The notes under the pieces are model-generated. The model was not told where the DNA came from and did not search any database. It saw nothing but the letters and a program-made list of their open reading frames with translations. A stretch of DNA of 64,000 nucleotides, from the NCBI GenBank assembly GCA_002308995.1, contig DBWQ01000009.1, forward strand, positions 95,781-159,780, written 5' to 3'. Made by a program: the position numbers and the translations under genes. Of the stretch, positions 9,201 through 17,331 are shown piece after piece (the stretch's first letter is position 1; every line of letters begins with the position of its first letter). This DNA comes from Clostridiales bacterium UBA1234 (GTDB lineage Bacteria; Bacillota; Clostridia; TANB77; UBA1234).

Positions 9201-9857
9201 GGGATTGTTGATACAATGCTTAGAACAAATCTTCCAGAAGAGTTTAGAGCAGCATCTGAGACAAATGTGTTAGCATATTATGATAGCGTACAGATAGATG
9301 CCCCATCACCTGAGCTAACACCAGAACCTGAGCCAACATCAGCTCCTGAGCCAACATCATCACCAGAGCCAGAGCTAACACCAGAACCTGAGCCAACATC
9401 AGCTCCTGAACCAACACCAGATCTTGCAGATTCAGAAGAACCTGTCCCAGCAGAAGAAACCACATCAGAGAAAAATGACACAGAAGAGTTTGAATTTAAT
9501 GTGACAGATGTGGAAGAAGATTCATCATGGGATCCAAGTAAGGAGTATTTATTTACAGACTATCTTAGGGATTTACATGCAAAAGAAAAAGAAGGAATCC
9601 CTATTCCAGGTGCTCCAGATCCAGTTGAAGGGGTAGAAGAAGATAATCCAACGTTAGAAGAAAACATTCAAGAAGAACCTACTTCAGAAGAACCTAAACC
9701 ACTAACATTTGGTCAAAAAGTGGGAAGGATGGTTGTTTTACATAAAGATGCGGGTACAAGAATAGGCGATGTAAAACATGCAGAGCAGGATATTGAGGTA
9801 AAAGCTAGAGGGCAAGATTCTAAACAACAGGATAAGAGTCAAGGACGTGGTGATTAA
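6225..9857 (+). CDS. Giant coiled-coil protein with Gly-rich and Pro-Glu-rich linkers
   Basis: 1,210 residues; family not recognised. Layout: helical N-domain (1-165); Gly/Pro/Tyr-rich disordered linker with repeated YGPG-type units (about 200-255); long Lys/Glu coiled coil (270-535); short PEP-rich break near 545-555; second coiled coil (560-640); mixed domain (640-760); third coiled coil (765-850); EP dipeptide linker (850-870); compact region (880-1010); TPEPEPTSAPEPT repeats (1025-1070); acidic C-terminus. No signal peptide or membrane helix is seen, so it is likely a cytosolic structural or scaffold protein. The start ATG follows AGAGGGAG. Part of the 3408-10379 locus. Confidence 0.85.
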   Translation: MALHAGILPAAYYEARLSIVSKFLDHAKEGSILYEALAKKEEKLTAKLELKDQKKSIKTIFKDDPECNKIRDQLKVLEARRRTLMKAKACILRAKRKNLPYNPAELDSINAELDQLVGSISQLKMFLDDRKYELTMEQGMVYNRIQTSYDNSYAALGDLREDNRTMGFGNVKRAARGELGEPAGRATNQNTPGQNAQGNPTPTRSLDNSGYGPGKAGAYGTGTPGGYGPGNAGGNGPGSSYSGSYGPDSGLPDNYTYKHDREDSRTGSKARSTKEQREAFMKNLNLQYNLDPEEAKKEYVEAKKVLRKVKSLDRTIAEETEKIKLFGKKQELEKLKAEYAGRETLINDMDAYIKSYRLVSDILYAKTLEGDPKQKDALDKKTAFINKQLGLSPADAKDEEKRKVAIQKTVDQYNAFAKKHPGLPLITDIDKVDKEDLDKKNFIFMKLVMDDKEYTTKKKSDADIIKEMKEHLTTKKKALEGKITGLEKELEGKTIPTEKEAEEAVKVIEQANAEKKNIDVKEAERVVALYETAHPEVKSAEPEKEEEEPDPEPKGLTDKEKLEKARERREKFVEQEKKIAEEIAKMQKQLDAYDSLQAKKETIEAKKSERKDDLHNIEPIRELAKEEKERQEKMKQLVPMIELYPIIKAYNYCFNDDTRPPVAPSDEMKQKVKELFEARKDEIRTLFPDAFEEKDGEMEIRSNQSLMKVLDGIATSVNEFNAQANGYVPMLKDVKGAELLTSPESFEQEQDKLTNGVQTSLEAMNDLVVRDENTIHMCDTRCQAMQEEIDTLTSEIQTIAEISDTEHERLKREMESRQEQLERTRRWIAEKDTEISDYEQKIAEAEKKAEPEPEPEPEPEPDEKAEPNPDDAKMKEEKRKQDFQKLKELHESYTEEIRKDSHGTPVAVFINNDTHEIEDDPNLQKQLLFASMWSAAAGKILAGGKTTAFDQTNEEFYLRFSQAIEDARGEDGSLDVDALIEMADHDRYKHARGIVDTMLRTNLPEEFRAASETNVLAYYDSVQIDAPSPELTPEPEPTSAPEPTSSPEPELTPEPEPTSAPEPTPDLADSEEPVPAEETTSEKNDTEEFEFNVTDVEEDSSWDPSKEYLFTDYLRDLHAKEKEGIPIPGAPDPVEGVEEDNPTLEENIQEEPTSEEPKPLTFGQKVGRMVVLHKDAGTRIGDVKHAEQDIEVKARGQDSKQQDKSQGRGD
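9312..9409 (+). repeat. 60-base tandem repeat inside the coiled-coil gene
   Basis: GAGCTAACACCAGAACCTGA begins at both 9312 and 9372, and identity continues for about 38 bases in each copy. The period of 60 is a multiple of three, so the repeat encodes a 20-residue Pro-Glu-Thr-Ser linker unit. It could expand or contract by recombination without loss of frame. Confidence 0.9.
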
Positions 9858-9864
9858 GAAGCAG

Positions 9865-9893
9865 TTGACAATTCTTTCACTTTCATGTAACAT
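9865..9893 (+). promoter_or_regulatory. Possible promoter for the 9918 gene
   Basis: TTGACA (9865-9870), then TAACAT (9888-9893) after 17 bases. The -10 element is a poor match. Confidence 0.45.
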
Positions 9894-9917
9894 AAAAGTG
9901 CATGAGGTGGCGATGAA

Positions 9918-10379
9918 ATGGATAAAAAAAACAAAGAAATGTATTCAGAAGTTTATGGAATGCTTAAAGCCTTAGGGGAGGAATTTATTCAAAAAATTCC
10001 TCCTAAGTTACTAGATATTATTAAAAATAACAGACTTGAAGGATATGAGCCGATTTATACTTTTGAAAAGAGTTTGCTAGAACAAAATCTGAAACGTGAA
10101 AGCATTGCAATGCTTGCGTTATTGCATTTAAATTATTGGTGTGAAACAGAAGAACAAAAAAATGAATTAAATGCTATTTTGGAGAAAAACGAAAAAGAGT
10201 ATAAAGAAAAGATGCGTGAGCAATATTCTTCTCAAAACATGTTTGCTAAAATCAATGAAGCAAGAGAAAAACAAAGGATTCAAGAAGAAGAAATGAAAAA
10301 GATTGCACAAATGGTAGAAGAAACGGCTCCGCAAGAGGTTCCAAAAGAGGGTTTTTTCAAGAAGTTTTTAAAAAAATAG
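9918..10379 (+). CDS. Small charged protein, second of the paralogous pair
   Basis: 153 residues, family unknown. It shares an overall pattern with the 3408 gene product: a helical N-domain of about 95 residues, then a long charged helix (about 100-140), then a short basic C-terminus, here FFKKFLKK, which may contact membrane or nucleic acid. A strong terminator follows directly, closing the locus that starts at 3408. Confidence 0.78.
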   Translation: MDKKNKEMYSEVYGMLKALGEEFIQKIPPKLLDIIKNNRLEGYEPIYTFEKSLLEQNLKRESIAMLALLHLNYWCETEEQKNELNAILEKNEKEYKEKMREQYSSQNMFAKINEAREKQRIQEEEMKKIAQMVEETAPQEVPKEGFFKKFLKK

Positions 10380-10393
10380 AATTAGTTTTAAGA

Positions 10394-10426
10394 AAGACCT
10401 TATTTGCAAATAAGGTCTTTTTTTTG
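10394..10426 (+). terminator. Rho-independent terminator
   Basis: AAAGACCTTA/TAAGGTCTTT stem with an 8-base loop and a run of Ts. Confidence 0.9.
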
Positions 10427-10436
10427 CCCACTGATA

Positions 10437-10445
10437 TGGTATAAT
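10437..10445 (+). promoter_or_regulatory. Extended -10 promoter element
   Basis: TGG directly before TATAAT (10440-10445), 41 bases upstream of the deacetylase start. No good -35 is visible. Confidence 0.5.
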
Positions 10446-10485
10446 AAGAATGACTTAGTAGAGATAGATACGAGGTGAGGTAGGG

Positions 10486-11680
10486 GTGAACGAGAGTCAT
10501 TTAAGTTTAAAAATAGTAAAAAAGCAAAATAACAAGGTAACCATCTGTACACTTGTTTTAGTGATGATGTCTGTCATGATATATGTTTGCCTCAATGTGG
10601 TACTTCCTTATTTAAATGGTGAGACAAAGGCGCCCGATTGGAATAATCCTCCTAATCTTATTACCATGGTAGAAAGTGAGAAGTCAGGAGAACAAATCCC
10701 TATTTCTACAGTTGATTTAGGAGAAGAACGAGTCATCCCACTTAAGTTTGAAGAAACATATGAGCCAAAGGATTATACCTTAGTCGATGATCGGAGCATG
10801 GACAGAAGAAGAAAAACAAACTTACCAAGAGCTAATTTTTCATACAGTTCCTAAATATGTGATATCTGCGGTTACCGTAAGAACAAGTCCATCATCGAAT
10901 AGCCCTATTCTAGAAACCCTTCAAGAGGGAGATAAAGTACTATTAAAAAGCACAGGTGCTACCTATGATACGATTATTTTTCAAAATCAATTGGCGTATA
11001 TTAGGACTCAATTTTTATCAGATAAGCAATTGAAAAATCGTGATGTCATATTAAGAATTCGCGATTTAGATCCCAATGCACCAATGGTCGCACTTACTTT
11101 TGACGATGGTCCCAATCCAATTGCTACGCCTAAAATCCTAGATACGCTCGAAAAATACGAAGCCATTGCGACATTTTTTGATTTAGGAAGTCTAGTGGAA
11201 CGTTTTCCAGAAGTAGTAAAAAGAGAAGAAGCAATTGGCTGCGAAGTGGGATGCCATTCGTATGCTCATAAGAATTTAGTTACTTTAACCGCAGAGGAAA
11301 TAGAGGAGGATTTAGAAAAGGCGGAAGCAGCGTTTCAAAAAGTGTTGGGGCATAAACCATACCTATATCGCCCTCCGTATGGCAATATCAATAGTACCGT
11401 CAAAGAAGTGTTAGATTATCCATTAATCACCTGGAACATTGATTCTTTGGATTGGAAACTAAAAAATAAAAGCAAGAATTTAGCTCAAATTCGAAAAACA
11501 AAAAACTATGATGGACACATTATCTTAATGCATTCTATTTATAATACAACGGCAGATACTGTGGCAATATTGGTCCCAGAGCTCATTCAACAAGGGTATC
11601 AACTAGTAACAGTACCTGAACTTGCGTATTATAAGCTAGGGATCAATTTAAGAACAAGGACAGTCTATAATGGTTTTTAA
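10486..11680 (+). CDS. Polysaccharide deacetylase (NodB family), split by a CGG +1 frameshift
   Basis: Likely peptidoglycan or chitooligosaccharide N-deacetylase acting outside the membrane. The first frame (from GTG 10486, ribosome site GAGGTAGG) gives an N-terminal anchor helix (20-42) and a linker up to D102; the second frame gives an SH3-like segment and the NodB domain with TFDDGP, metal-binding HSYAH, RPPYG and LMHS. The frames meet at the zero-frame codon CGG at 10792: ignoring its C gives DD-G-AWTEEE and one 397-residue protein. The first frame would otherwise stop at 10854. Domain order and catalytic residues are intact, so I treat it as one gene read by +1 recoding rather than a decayed gene. 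Confidence 0.85.
10792..10795 (+). other. CGGA recoding site in the deacetylase gene
   Basis: Zero-frame codon 103 is CGG after GAT. Skipping the C at 10792 gives GAT-GGA-GCA-TGG and joins the two halves of the gene. Confidence 0.8.
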
Positions 11681-11708
11681 AGAAAAATGGAAAAAACGGC
11701 AGTTTTGG

Positions 11709-11738
11709 TTGACATATGTTGGTAATTTTTGATATAAT
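11709..11738 (+). promoter_or_regulatory. Predicted sigma-A promoter
   Basis: TTGACA (11709-11714) and TATAAT (11733-11738), 18-base spacer, upstream of the 58-residue ORF. Confidence 0.75.
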
Positions 11739-11812
11739 AATAGAGGACAAAGACGGAAGTTTCATTAGCTGCAAACGTCAAATTTGCATGAGGGAAAGGA
11801 GAATGAGGTAAG

Positions 11813-11989
11813 ATGAAGCCTATGAAAAGTTCATTTTCTAATGTGAATCACAAGGTGTCGAGTAGTACAAAGCTGAATCATGTTCCTAATTCTCATGGAG
11901 CAGAGGAGTATCGAGATGCTTTGTACGAGTATACAGCTAATTTGAAAGATAATATCGAGTTTCAAAGGACAGGAAAGAGACCACTTTAA
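11813..11989 (+). CDS. Small 58-residue protein
   Basis: ATG at 11813 with a purine-rich AGGAGAATGAGG upstream, stop TAA at 11987-11989. The product starts MKPMKSSFSN and ends FQRTGKRPL; it is Ser/Asn-rich at the N-terminus with an acidic helix (EEYRDALYEY) in the second half. A consensus promoter precedes it and a hairpin with a T-rich tail follows, which supports a real gene. Family and function unknown. AGG is read as Arg here in the obvious frame. Confidence 0.7.
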   Translation: MKPMKSSFSNVNHKVSSSTKLNHVPNSHGAEEYRDALYEYTANLKDNIEFQRTGKRPL

Positions 11990-12002
11990 TTTTTATGAAA
12001 CT

Positions 12003-12036
12003 TTAAAGGCACATCGTAAAAGGTGTGTCTTTTCTT
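12003..12036 (+). terminator. Probable terminator after the small ORF
   Basis: AAAGGCACATC and GGTGTGTCTTT pair with G-T wobbles, followed by TTCTTTT. Confidence 0.6.
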
Positions 12037-12066
12037 TTATCCTTAAAAATAAATTGCGATTCATTA

Positions 12067-12127
12067 TTGACAAAAACCCGAAAGGAGATTATAATACAAT
12101 ATGCAAAAATGAACTTGCATTCATTTT
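12067..12127 (+). promoter_or_regulatory. TetR-operon promoter and probable autoregulatory operator
   Basis: TTGACA (12067-12072) and TATAAT (12090-12095), 17-base spacer. Just downstream lies a palindrome, AAAATGAA (12106-12113), 6-base centre, TTCATTTT (12120-12127), placed around the transcription start, where a TetR repressor would block transcription. Operator function is inferred from position and symmetry. Confidence 0.7.
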
Positions 12128-12157
12128 AAAGAAGCTTATAGGAAGAGAGGGAAAATC

Positions 12158-12736
12158 ATGCAACGATTAAAAGAAGATATTAGGCTAAAAATCCTGGAAA
12201 TGGGTAAAAGACGATTTGGAAAATCTGGCTTTGAAAAAACATCCATGAAAGATATTGCAGAAGATGTGGGCATTAGCACCGGCAATATTTATCGTTATTT
12301 TTTAACCAAGGGGCACCTTTTGGATGAAATCTTAAAAGAATTAGAAAACCAAATTGAAGACTATTTTAAAAAGCTTCCTTCCAACTATGAAGAAATCAAT
12401 TTAAAGCAAGATTTTGATCAATTGGTTTCACTAACTATTTCAATAGCGGAAAAAAATGGGGATGTGCTTAAAATCATGTTTAATTCACCAGAAGAAAAGC
12501 AATTTGTCAAATTTAAAGAGCATATTTTAACTCTCTTTATTGATAAAATGAAATCTATTGCCATAAGTATTAAAAAGGACAATATGGATGATGTTTTGTG
12601 CGAATCTATTGCAAGATCTTTGTTTGAAGGATTTATCTATATTACCAAAGAGAATATGAATGATGCCCAAACGCTTAAAGATAACTTAGAACAATATGGA
12701 AAAATTATGATTAGTGATATCAAAGAAAGACTATAG
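12158..12736 (+). CDS. TetR/AcrR-family transcriptional regulator
   Basis: 192 residues with an N-terminal helix-turn-helix (TSMKDIAEDVG-IS-TGNIYRYF at about 27-50), typical of TetR, and a ligand-binding helical C-domain. It is first in an operon with an MMPL-type transporter (15-base gap) and a secreted protein. Such regulators usually repress the adjacent efflux gene until a ligand binds. The palindrome before the gene is a likely target, giving autoregulation. Ribosome site AGAGAGGG precedes the ATG. Confidence 0.92.
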   Translation: MQRLKEDIRLKILEMGKRRFGKSGFEKTSMKDIAEDVGISTGNIYRYFLTKGHLLDEILKELENQIEDYFKKLPSNYEEINLKQDFDQLVSLTISIAEKNGDVLKIMFNSPEEKQFVKFKEHILTLFIDKMKSIAISIKKDNMDDVLCESIARSLFEGFIYITKENMNDAQTLKDNLEQYGKIMISDIKERL

Positions 12737-12750
12737 AGGGAGTAAGAAAA

Positions 12751-14898
12751 ATGATTGAAAAATTATCACACTTCATTGTACGAAAGAGAAAAATGATTGG
12801 CAGATTATTCATCATTGCCCTTTTTCTTTCCCTTATTCAAATGCCACTTGTGAAAATCAATTATGATTTATCGGAATATATTCCTGATACAGAGCCTTCT
12901 AAACAAGGCATGAACCAATTTGAAAAAGAATTTGCCATGCAAGGCTTTGCTAGAATTATGATTAATAACGTTTCTCTTGCAGAAGCAAAAGCGTATAAAG
13001 ACCAAATGAGTAAAGTTGATGGCGTGGATACGGTGATTTGGCTAGATGATGTAACAGATGTGGCAAGACCGATTGAGTTTATTTCACAAGATGTTTTAGA
13101 AGATTACTATGTGGATGGTAGTGCTTTAATTGAAGTAATGTTTTCAGAAGATGATTATTCGTTAAAAACCAATCAAGCCATCACGGAGATATTAAAAATC
13201 ATTCCAGAAGATTCTAACATGATTGGTTCTAGCGTGGATACTAAATCAGCACAAGATACCATTAGCAATCAAATAGCGAAAATCATGCTAATGGTAGTGC
13301 CAGTGGTGGTTATTATTTTACTATTAACAACCAATTCCTATTATTCACCACTTTTGTTTTTGATGGTGATTGGCACTTCTATTATTTTAAATATGGGAAC
13401 AAATCTCATTTTTCCACACGTTTCGTTTATTACCTACAGTATTGTGGCTGCACTACAACTTGCTGTTTCGATGGATTATTCCGTCTTTTTACTTCATGAG
13501 TTTGAAGCGGATGTTTCAGAAGATTCAGAAGAATCTATGGCAAAAGCTATTACCAAAGCTTGCTCATCCATTACAGCAAGTGCGCTAACAACAGTAAGTG
13601 GATTTGTTGCACTGGCGTTTATGAGCTTTACCATAGGAAAAGACATGGGATTTGTATTTGCTAAAGGAATTGTGCTTAGTCTTCTTTGTGTCATTTTCTT
13701 TATGCCATATTTAATCTTAAAATTTTATCCTTTGGTAGAAAAGGGAAGACACAAGTCATTAATTCCTAATTTTGAACGTTTTACAAAAGTGTTAAAAAAG
13801 ATTTCATATTGCTTTATTGCGGTGACGCTATTACTTGCCATTCCTTCCTATGTAGCCCAAAAACAAAACACCTTTTTATATGGCACTGCCTCGTTTGGTG
13901 GAGGAGAGGGAACCAAAGTATTTGAAGATGAAAAGAAAATTCTAGCTAAGTTCGGTCGTAGCAATCCCTTAATTATCATGGTGCCGCAAGGTGACTATGT
14001 GAATGAAAAAGCGCTTTCTGATGAACTAGAAAAAATGGATGTGGTGAAAAATGTGATGTCTCTTACCAGTTTAGTTGCCGAAGGCGTGCCAGATAGTTTT
14101 ATTCCGATAGATAGTTATCAAAAGTTTAGAAACGAAAACTATTCACGAATGATTGTCTATGTCAAAACCGCTTCGGAAAGCAAAGTGGCATACGAAACTG
14201 TCAATCAAGTGAAAGAAATAGTACAAAAGTATTATGGAGAAAACTATTATTTGACGGGTGTTATTCCTATTACGATGGATATGGAGAGAGTCATTAATGA
14301 AGATTATAACAAAGTAAACTTACTATCGATTTTAGCCGTCATGATTATCTTATTATTTACGTTCCGTTCTGTAGTACTTCCAGTGATACTAATATCAGTA
14401 ATCGAAGTAGGTATCTTTATTAATATGGCAATTCCTTATTATATGGGTATTCCAATGATGTTTATTGGGTATTTAATTGTGAGTTCCATTGAATTGGGGG
14501 CAACAATTGACTATGCTATTTTGATGACAAACAATTATTTAGAGTTTAGAAAAGAAAATGAAAAGCACAAAGCAAGACAGTTTGCAGTGAATAAAAGCAT
14601 TCCTTCTATTTTAACGTCTGGAGGTATTTTGGTTTCGGCAGCATTTTTAATTAAGATTGGTTCTACGATAAGTGCAGTATCTGAAATGGGTGGATTAATT
14701 GCAAGAGGCGCACTGATTAGCATGCTATTGGTTATCTTTGTGCTTCCGTATCTTTTAATTCTATTTGATAAAATAATCATGGAAACTAACTTTAAAGCCA
14801 TTCGTGAAAGAAGAAAAAAGCACTTAAGAAAATTAATATACAAAGCACACGAAAGACGCATAAAGCATTTAGAAAAAGAAAAGATAAGAAAACAGTAA
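12751..14898 (+). CDS. MMPL/RND-superfamily transporter
   Basis: 715 residues in two homologous halves. Each half has a lone helix (about 17-36; 350-365), an extracytoplasmic domain and a five-helix bundle (about 175-330 and 520-680). The SMDYSVFLLHEF and ATIDYAILMTNN elements in the fourth helices carry the Asp residues typical of proton-coupled MMPL/RND carriers. It probably exports a lipid or hydrophobic compound. The C-terminus is basic. Regulated by the upstream TetR by inference; the cargo is unknown. The next gene product may be its extracytoplasmic partner. Confidence 0.9.
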   Translation: MIEKLSHFIVRKRKMIGRLFIIALFLSLIQMPLVKINYDLSEYIPDTEPSKQGMNQFEKEFAMQGFARIMINNVSLAEAKAYKDQMSKVDGVDTVIWLDDVTDVARPIEFISQDVLEDYYVDGSALIEVMFSEDDYSLKTNQAITEILKIIPEDSNMIGSSVDTKSAQDTISNQIAKIMLMVVPVVVIILLLTTNSYYSPLLFLMVIGTSIILNMGTNLIFPHVSFITYSIVAALQLAVSMDYSVFLLHEFEADVSEDSEESMAKAITKACSSITASALTTVSGFVALAFMSFTIGKDMGFVFAKGIVLSLLCVIFFMPYLILKFYPLVEKGRHKSLIPNFERFTKVLKKISYCFIAVTLLLAIPSYVAQKQNTFLYGTASFGGGEGTKVFEDEKKILAKFGRSNPLIIMVPQGDYVNEKALSDELEKMDVVKNVMSLTSLVAEGVPDSFIPIDSYQKFRNENYSRMIVYVKTASESKVAYETVNQVKEIVQKYYGENYYLTGVIPITMDMERVINEDYNKVNLLSILAVMIILLFTFRSVVLPVILISVIEVGIFINMAIPYYMGIPMMFIGYLIVSSIELGATIDYAILMTNNYLEFRKENEKHKARQFAVNKSIPSILTSGGILVSAAFLIKIGSTISAVSEMGGLIARGALISMLLVIFVLPYLLILFDKIIMETNFKAIRERRKKHLRKLIYKAHERRIKHLEKEKIRKQ

Positions 14899-14940
14899 AA
14901 TCATCAATAATTTTTTATCATTATGAGGTATTTGTTATTA

Positions 14941-15133
14941 GAATTTTGTATTCTTTATTTCGCTAAGTACTTCATTTATAAGAAAGCCTAGCAAAAACCA
15001 CGCACAGCCTTTTGAAATTTTTCAGGAGCACCTTTCGCTTAACGCTTTTCCTAAAAAATTTCACCGGCTGTAGCTTAGGCTTTTGCATGCTTTCTAATGC
15101 ATTTCGTAATACGCTTATAAAGAATACAAAATT
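14941..15133. repeat. ~190-base near-palindromic element
   Basis: The outer arms GAATTTTGTATTCTTTA (14941-14957) and TAAAGAATACAAAATTC (15117-15133) are perfect inverted repeats. Inner arms ACAGCC/GGCTGT and TGAAATTTTTCAGGA/TCCTAAAAAATTTCA continue the fold, with about 51 less-matched bases between outer and inner matches on each side. It fills the gap between the transporter and the secreted-protein gene. It could be a MITE-like fold-back insertion or a long structured RNA. No coding sequence is seen in it. Confidence 0.8.
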
Positions 15134-15177
15134 CTCTATCAATCATATCTATTGAATTTTGAAAGGAAGTAAGAAAA

Positions 15178-17226
15178 ATGAAAAAAGTATGGAGTAGTCT
15201 ACTCATGATGCTTATTCTTGCCAATAGCTTTTGCTTTGCAAGCTTAGGTGCATCGAAAGAAGAGACGGTGTATGTCAATTTAGACTACGAAGGAAATGTA
15301 GAACAAATTAATATTTATAATAAATGCGTTACCAATGGGGTAGAGCAAATAGAGGATTATACTCCTTTTGAAGAAGTAACTAACTTAACTAATCAAGAAA
15401 AAGTGCAAAAAGAAGAGGATAAGATTTTGTGGAATACCAAAGAGCTAGCTACCTTTTCTTATACCGGTAAAGTAAGTGGCGACTATTATGAAAAACTTCC
15501 TTGGAATTTTAAAGTGTCTTATCAGCTAAATGGAGTAGATAAAAATCCAGAAGACCTTCTTCATCAAAAAGGACTTATCAAAATTACCATGGACATTATC
15601 GCCAACGAAAATACCAATGACTATTTTAGAAACAATTACATGTTAGAGGTAACCGGAAATTACGATATGAGTAAGTTCTTAAGTGTTGCCTCAGAGGAAG
15701 CCATTGTGGCAAATGCAGGAAATACCAAAACACTGATGTTTATTGTGCTTCCTGGGCAATCCACCACACTACACATAGAACTAGGTAGTGACGATTTTGA
15801 AATGGATGGCATCACCATGGCAATCGTTAAAGTGTCTGGTAATATTTTAGATACAGTGAGCCGCTTGGCCGAAGAAAAAGAGGACATCAAAGAGATGCTA
15901 GATAGTTTAGATGAGAGCACTGACATTATTTTAAATTCCTTAGGCAACATGAATGGAGGGCTAAATGGTATTTCTAGTGGTGTAAGTGCAATTCAGCAAG
16001 GAACAAAAGAAATCCATCATCTTCAAAACGTAAGAGATGAAGATATGGCATCATTTCAAACAGAACTTGAGGAGGTACTACCACTTTTAGAAAACATAGA
16101 GAAGGATGTTGATCATCTTACTCAAAGCTATGAAATTATAATCGATGGAAGTACGAAGCTAAATGAGAAACTTTTGAAGATACAATCAGATGTTACAATG
16201 TTACAGGAACACTTAGAAAGTTTAAAGTCATCTGTCAATGATTTGCCAGATGACGTAGTTACTATCAATGATACCCTAAAAGATTTGGCAAAAGCCATGG
16301 ATAATTTAAATGGTTTGCTTTCTACAAGTACAGATATGAGTCAGTTTGATAGTGACTCACTTGCAAGCAATCTAAGACAAATTGGAAAAGATGCGCAGAC
16401 AATTGCAGGTGTGGCAACCACCCTAGAAAATCCAGAAGTGGCAGCACCAATTTTACAATCGGTGGGGGATATTTCAAATAGCTTAACTTCTATTCAAGCA
16501 ACCTTAGGAGAACTTGAAGAATTATCTCAAGGAGCAGTAAGTGTGGGTGACTTAACGACCAAAAGCTTAAAAAACTTAAAATCTGATTTTAATGCGTTAT
16601 CAGAAATCTTAGAAAAAAAGCAGGCAAGAGTGCTCGTAGAAGCTTATGAAGATATTCTTGAAGTGACAAAAGCATTAGAAGAGACACTGGAGATTTTTAC
16701 TGCGACAAGTGAGGAGCTTTTAACTCGTAGTGGAGATTACTTTACATGGGAAAACAACTTAAAAGCATCCATCGATCAATTAAAACAAATGGATATGACA
16801 CTCATTCACATGATAGGCACCATTCAGCAAATGCTTTCCTCGTTAAGCACTAAAATCTATGAGGGAACCAATGAGGTAGGAGATGCCGTATTATCTGTGA
16901 ATCGTGAATTAACAAGTATCACATCACAATCTCATCAGTTTAAGGAAACAAAGAATAAGGTAAAAGATATGATTGAAAAAGAAAATGATAAATTGGAAGA
17001 GGAAACTACCATTTTAAACGTAGATAAAGATGCTAAAGTTGAGTCATTCGGCTCTACCAAAAATGAAGTTTCGAGTGTACAGTTTTTATTAAAAACCAAA
17101 GATATTAAAGAAATTAAAAACAAGGTGAAAGATTTGGAGCAAGAGGAAGAAACCATTACTTTACTAGAACGCATTAAAGTGGTATTTCAAAAAATAGTTG
17201 CTTTTCTTCAAGGGTTGTTTAAGTAA
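15178..17226 (+). CDS. Secreted coiled-coil protein, partner of the MMPL transporter
   Basis: 682 residues. A signal peptide (1-25, ending FASLGAS) is followed by a beta-rich region (about 30-220) and then a long run of coiled-coil heptads (230-640), resembling the extracytoplasmic part of YhgE/Pip-type proteins, which often accompany MMPL carriers. The amphipathic C-terminal segment (FQKIVAFLQGLFK) could associate with the membrane. The ribosome site AAAGGAAG lies just downstream of the palindromic element. Role inferred from context: periplasm-side adaptor or cargo-handling protein. Confidence 0.8.
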   Translation: MKKVWSSLLMMLILANSFCFASLGASKEETVYVNLDYEGNVEQINIYNKCVTNGVEQIEDYTPFEEVTNLTNQEKVQKEEDKILWNTKELATFSYTGKVSGDYYEKLPWNFKVSYQLNGVDKNPEDLLHQKGLIKITMDIIANENTNDYFRNNYMLEVTGNYDMSKFLSVASEEAIVANAGNTKTLMFIVLPGQSTTLHIELGSDDFEMDGITMAIVKVSGNILDTVSRLAEEKEDIKEMLDSLDESTDIILNSLGNMNGGLNGISSGVSAIQQGTKEIHHLQNVRDEDMASFQTELEEVLPLLENIEKDVDHLTQSYEIIIDGSTKLNEKLLKIQSDVTMLQEHLESLKSSVNDLPDDVVTINDTLKDLAKAMDNLNGLLSTSTDMSQFDSDSLASNLRQIGKDAQTIAGVATTLENPEVAAPILQSVGDISNSLTSIQATLGELEELSQGAVSVGDLTTKSLKNLKSDFNALSEILEKKQARVLVEAYEDILEVTKALEETLEIFTATSEELLTRSGDYFTWENNLKASIDQLKQMDMTLIHMIGTIQQMLSSLSTKIYEGTNEVGDAVLSVNRELTSITSQSHQFKETKNKVKDMIEKENDKLEEETTILNVDKDAKVESFGSTKNEVSSVQFLLKTKDIKEIKNKVKDLEQEEETITLLERIKVVFQKIVAFLQGLFK

Positions 17227-17263
17227 GAAAGAAAAAGACAAAAAGTGATTGCTTCAAAAAATA

Positions 17264-17292
17264 TTGACGTGTAGTATTATCTATAGTATTAT
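17264..17292 (+). promoter_or_regulatory. Predicted promoter for the HicB-like gene
   Basis: TTGACG (17264-17269) and TATTAT (17287-17292), 17-base spacer. Confidence 0.6.
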
Positions 17293-17331
17293 AAAACTAA
17301 GATAAGTACAAAAGAAAAGGAGTGATTCTTA

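Noticed and set aside
14941..15133. Retron msr/msd or group II intron fragment
   Set aside because: No reverse transcriptase or intron domain V-like motif in or near the palindrome.
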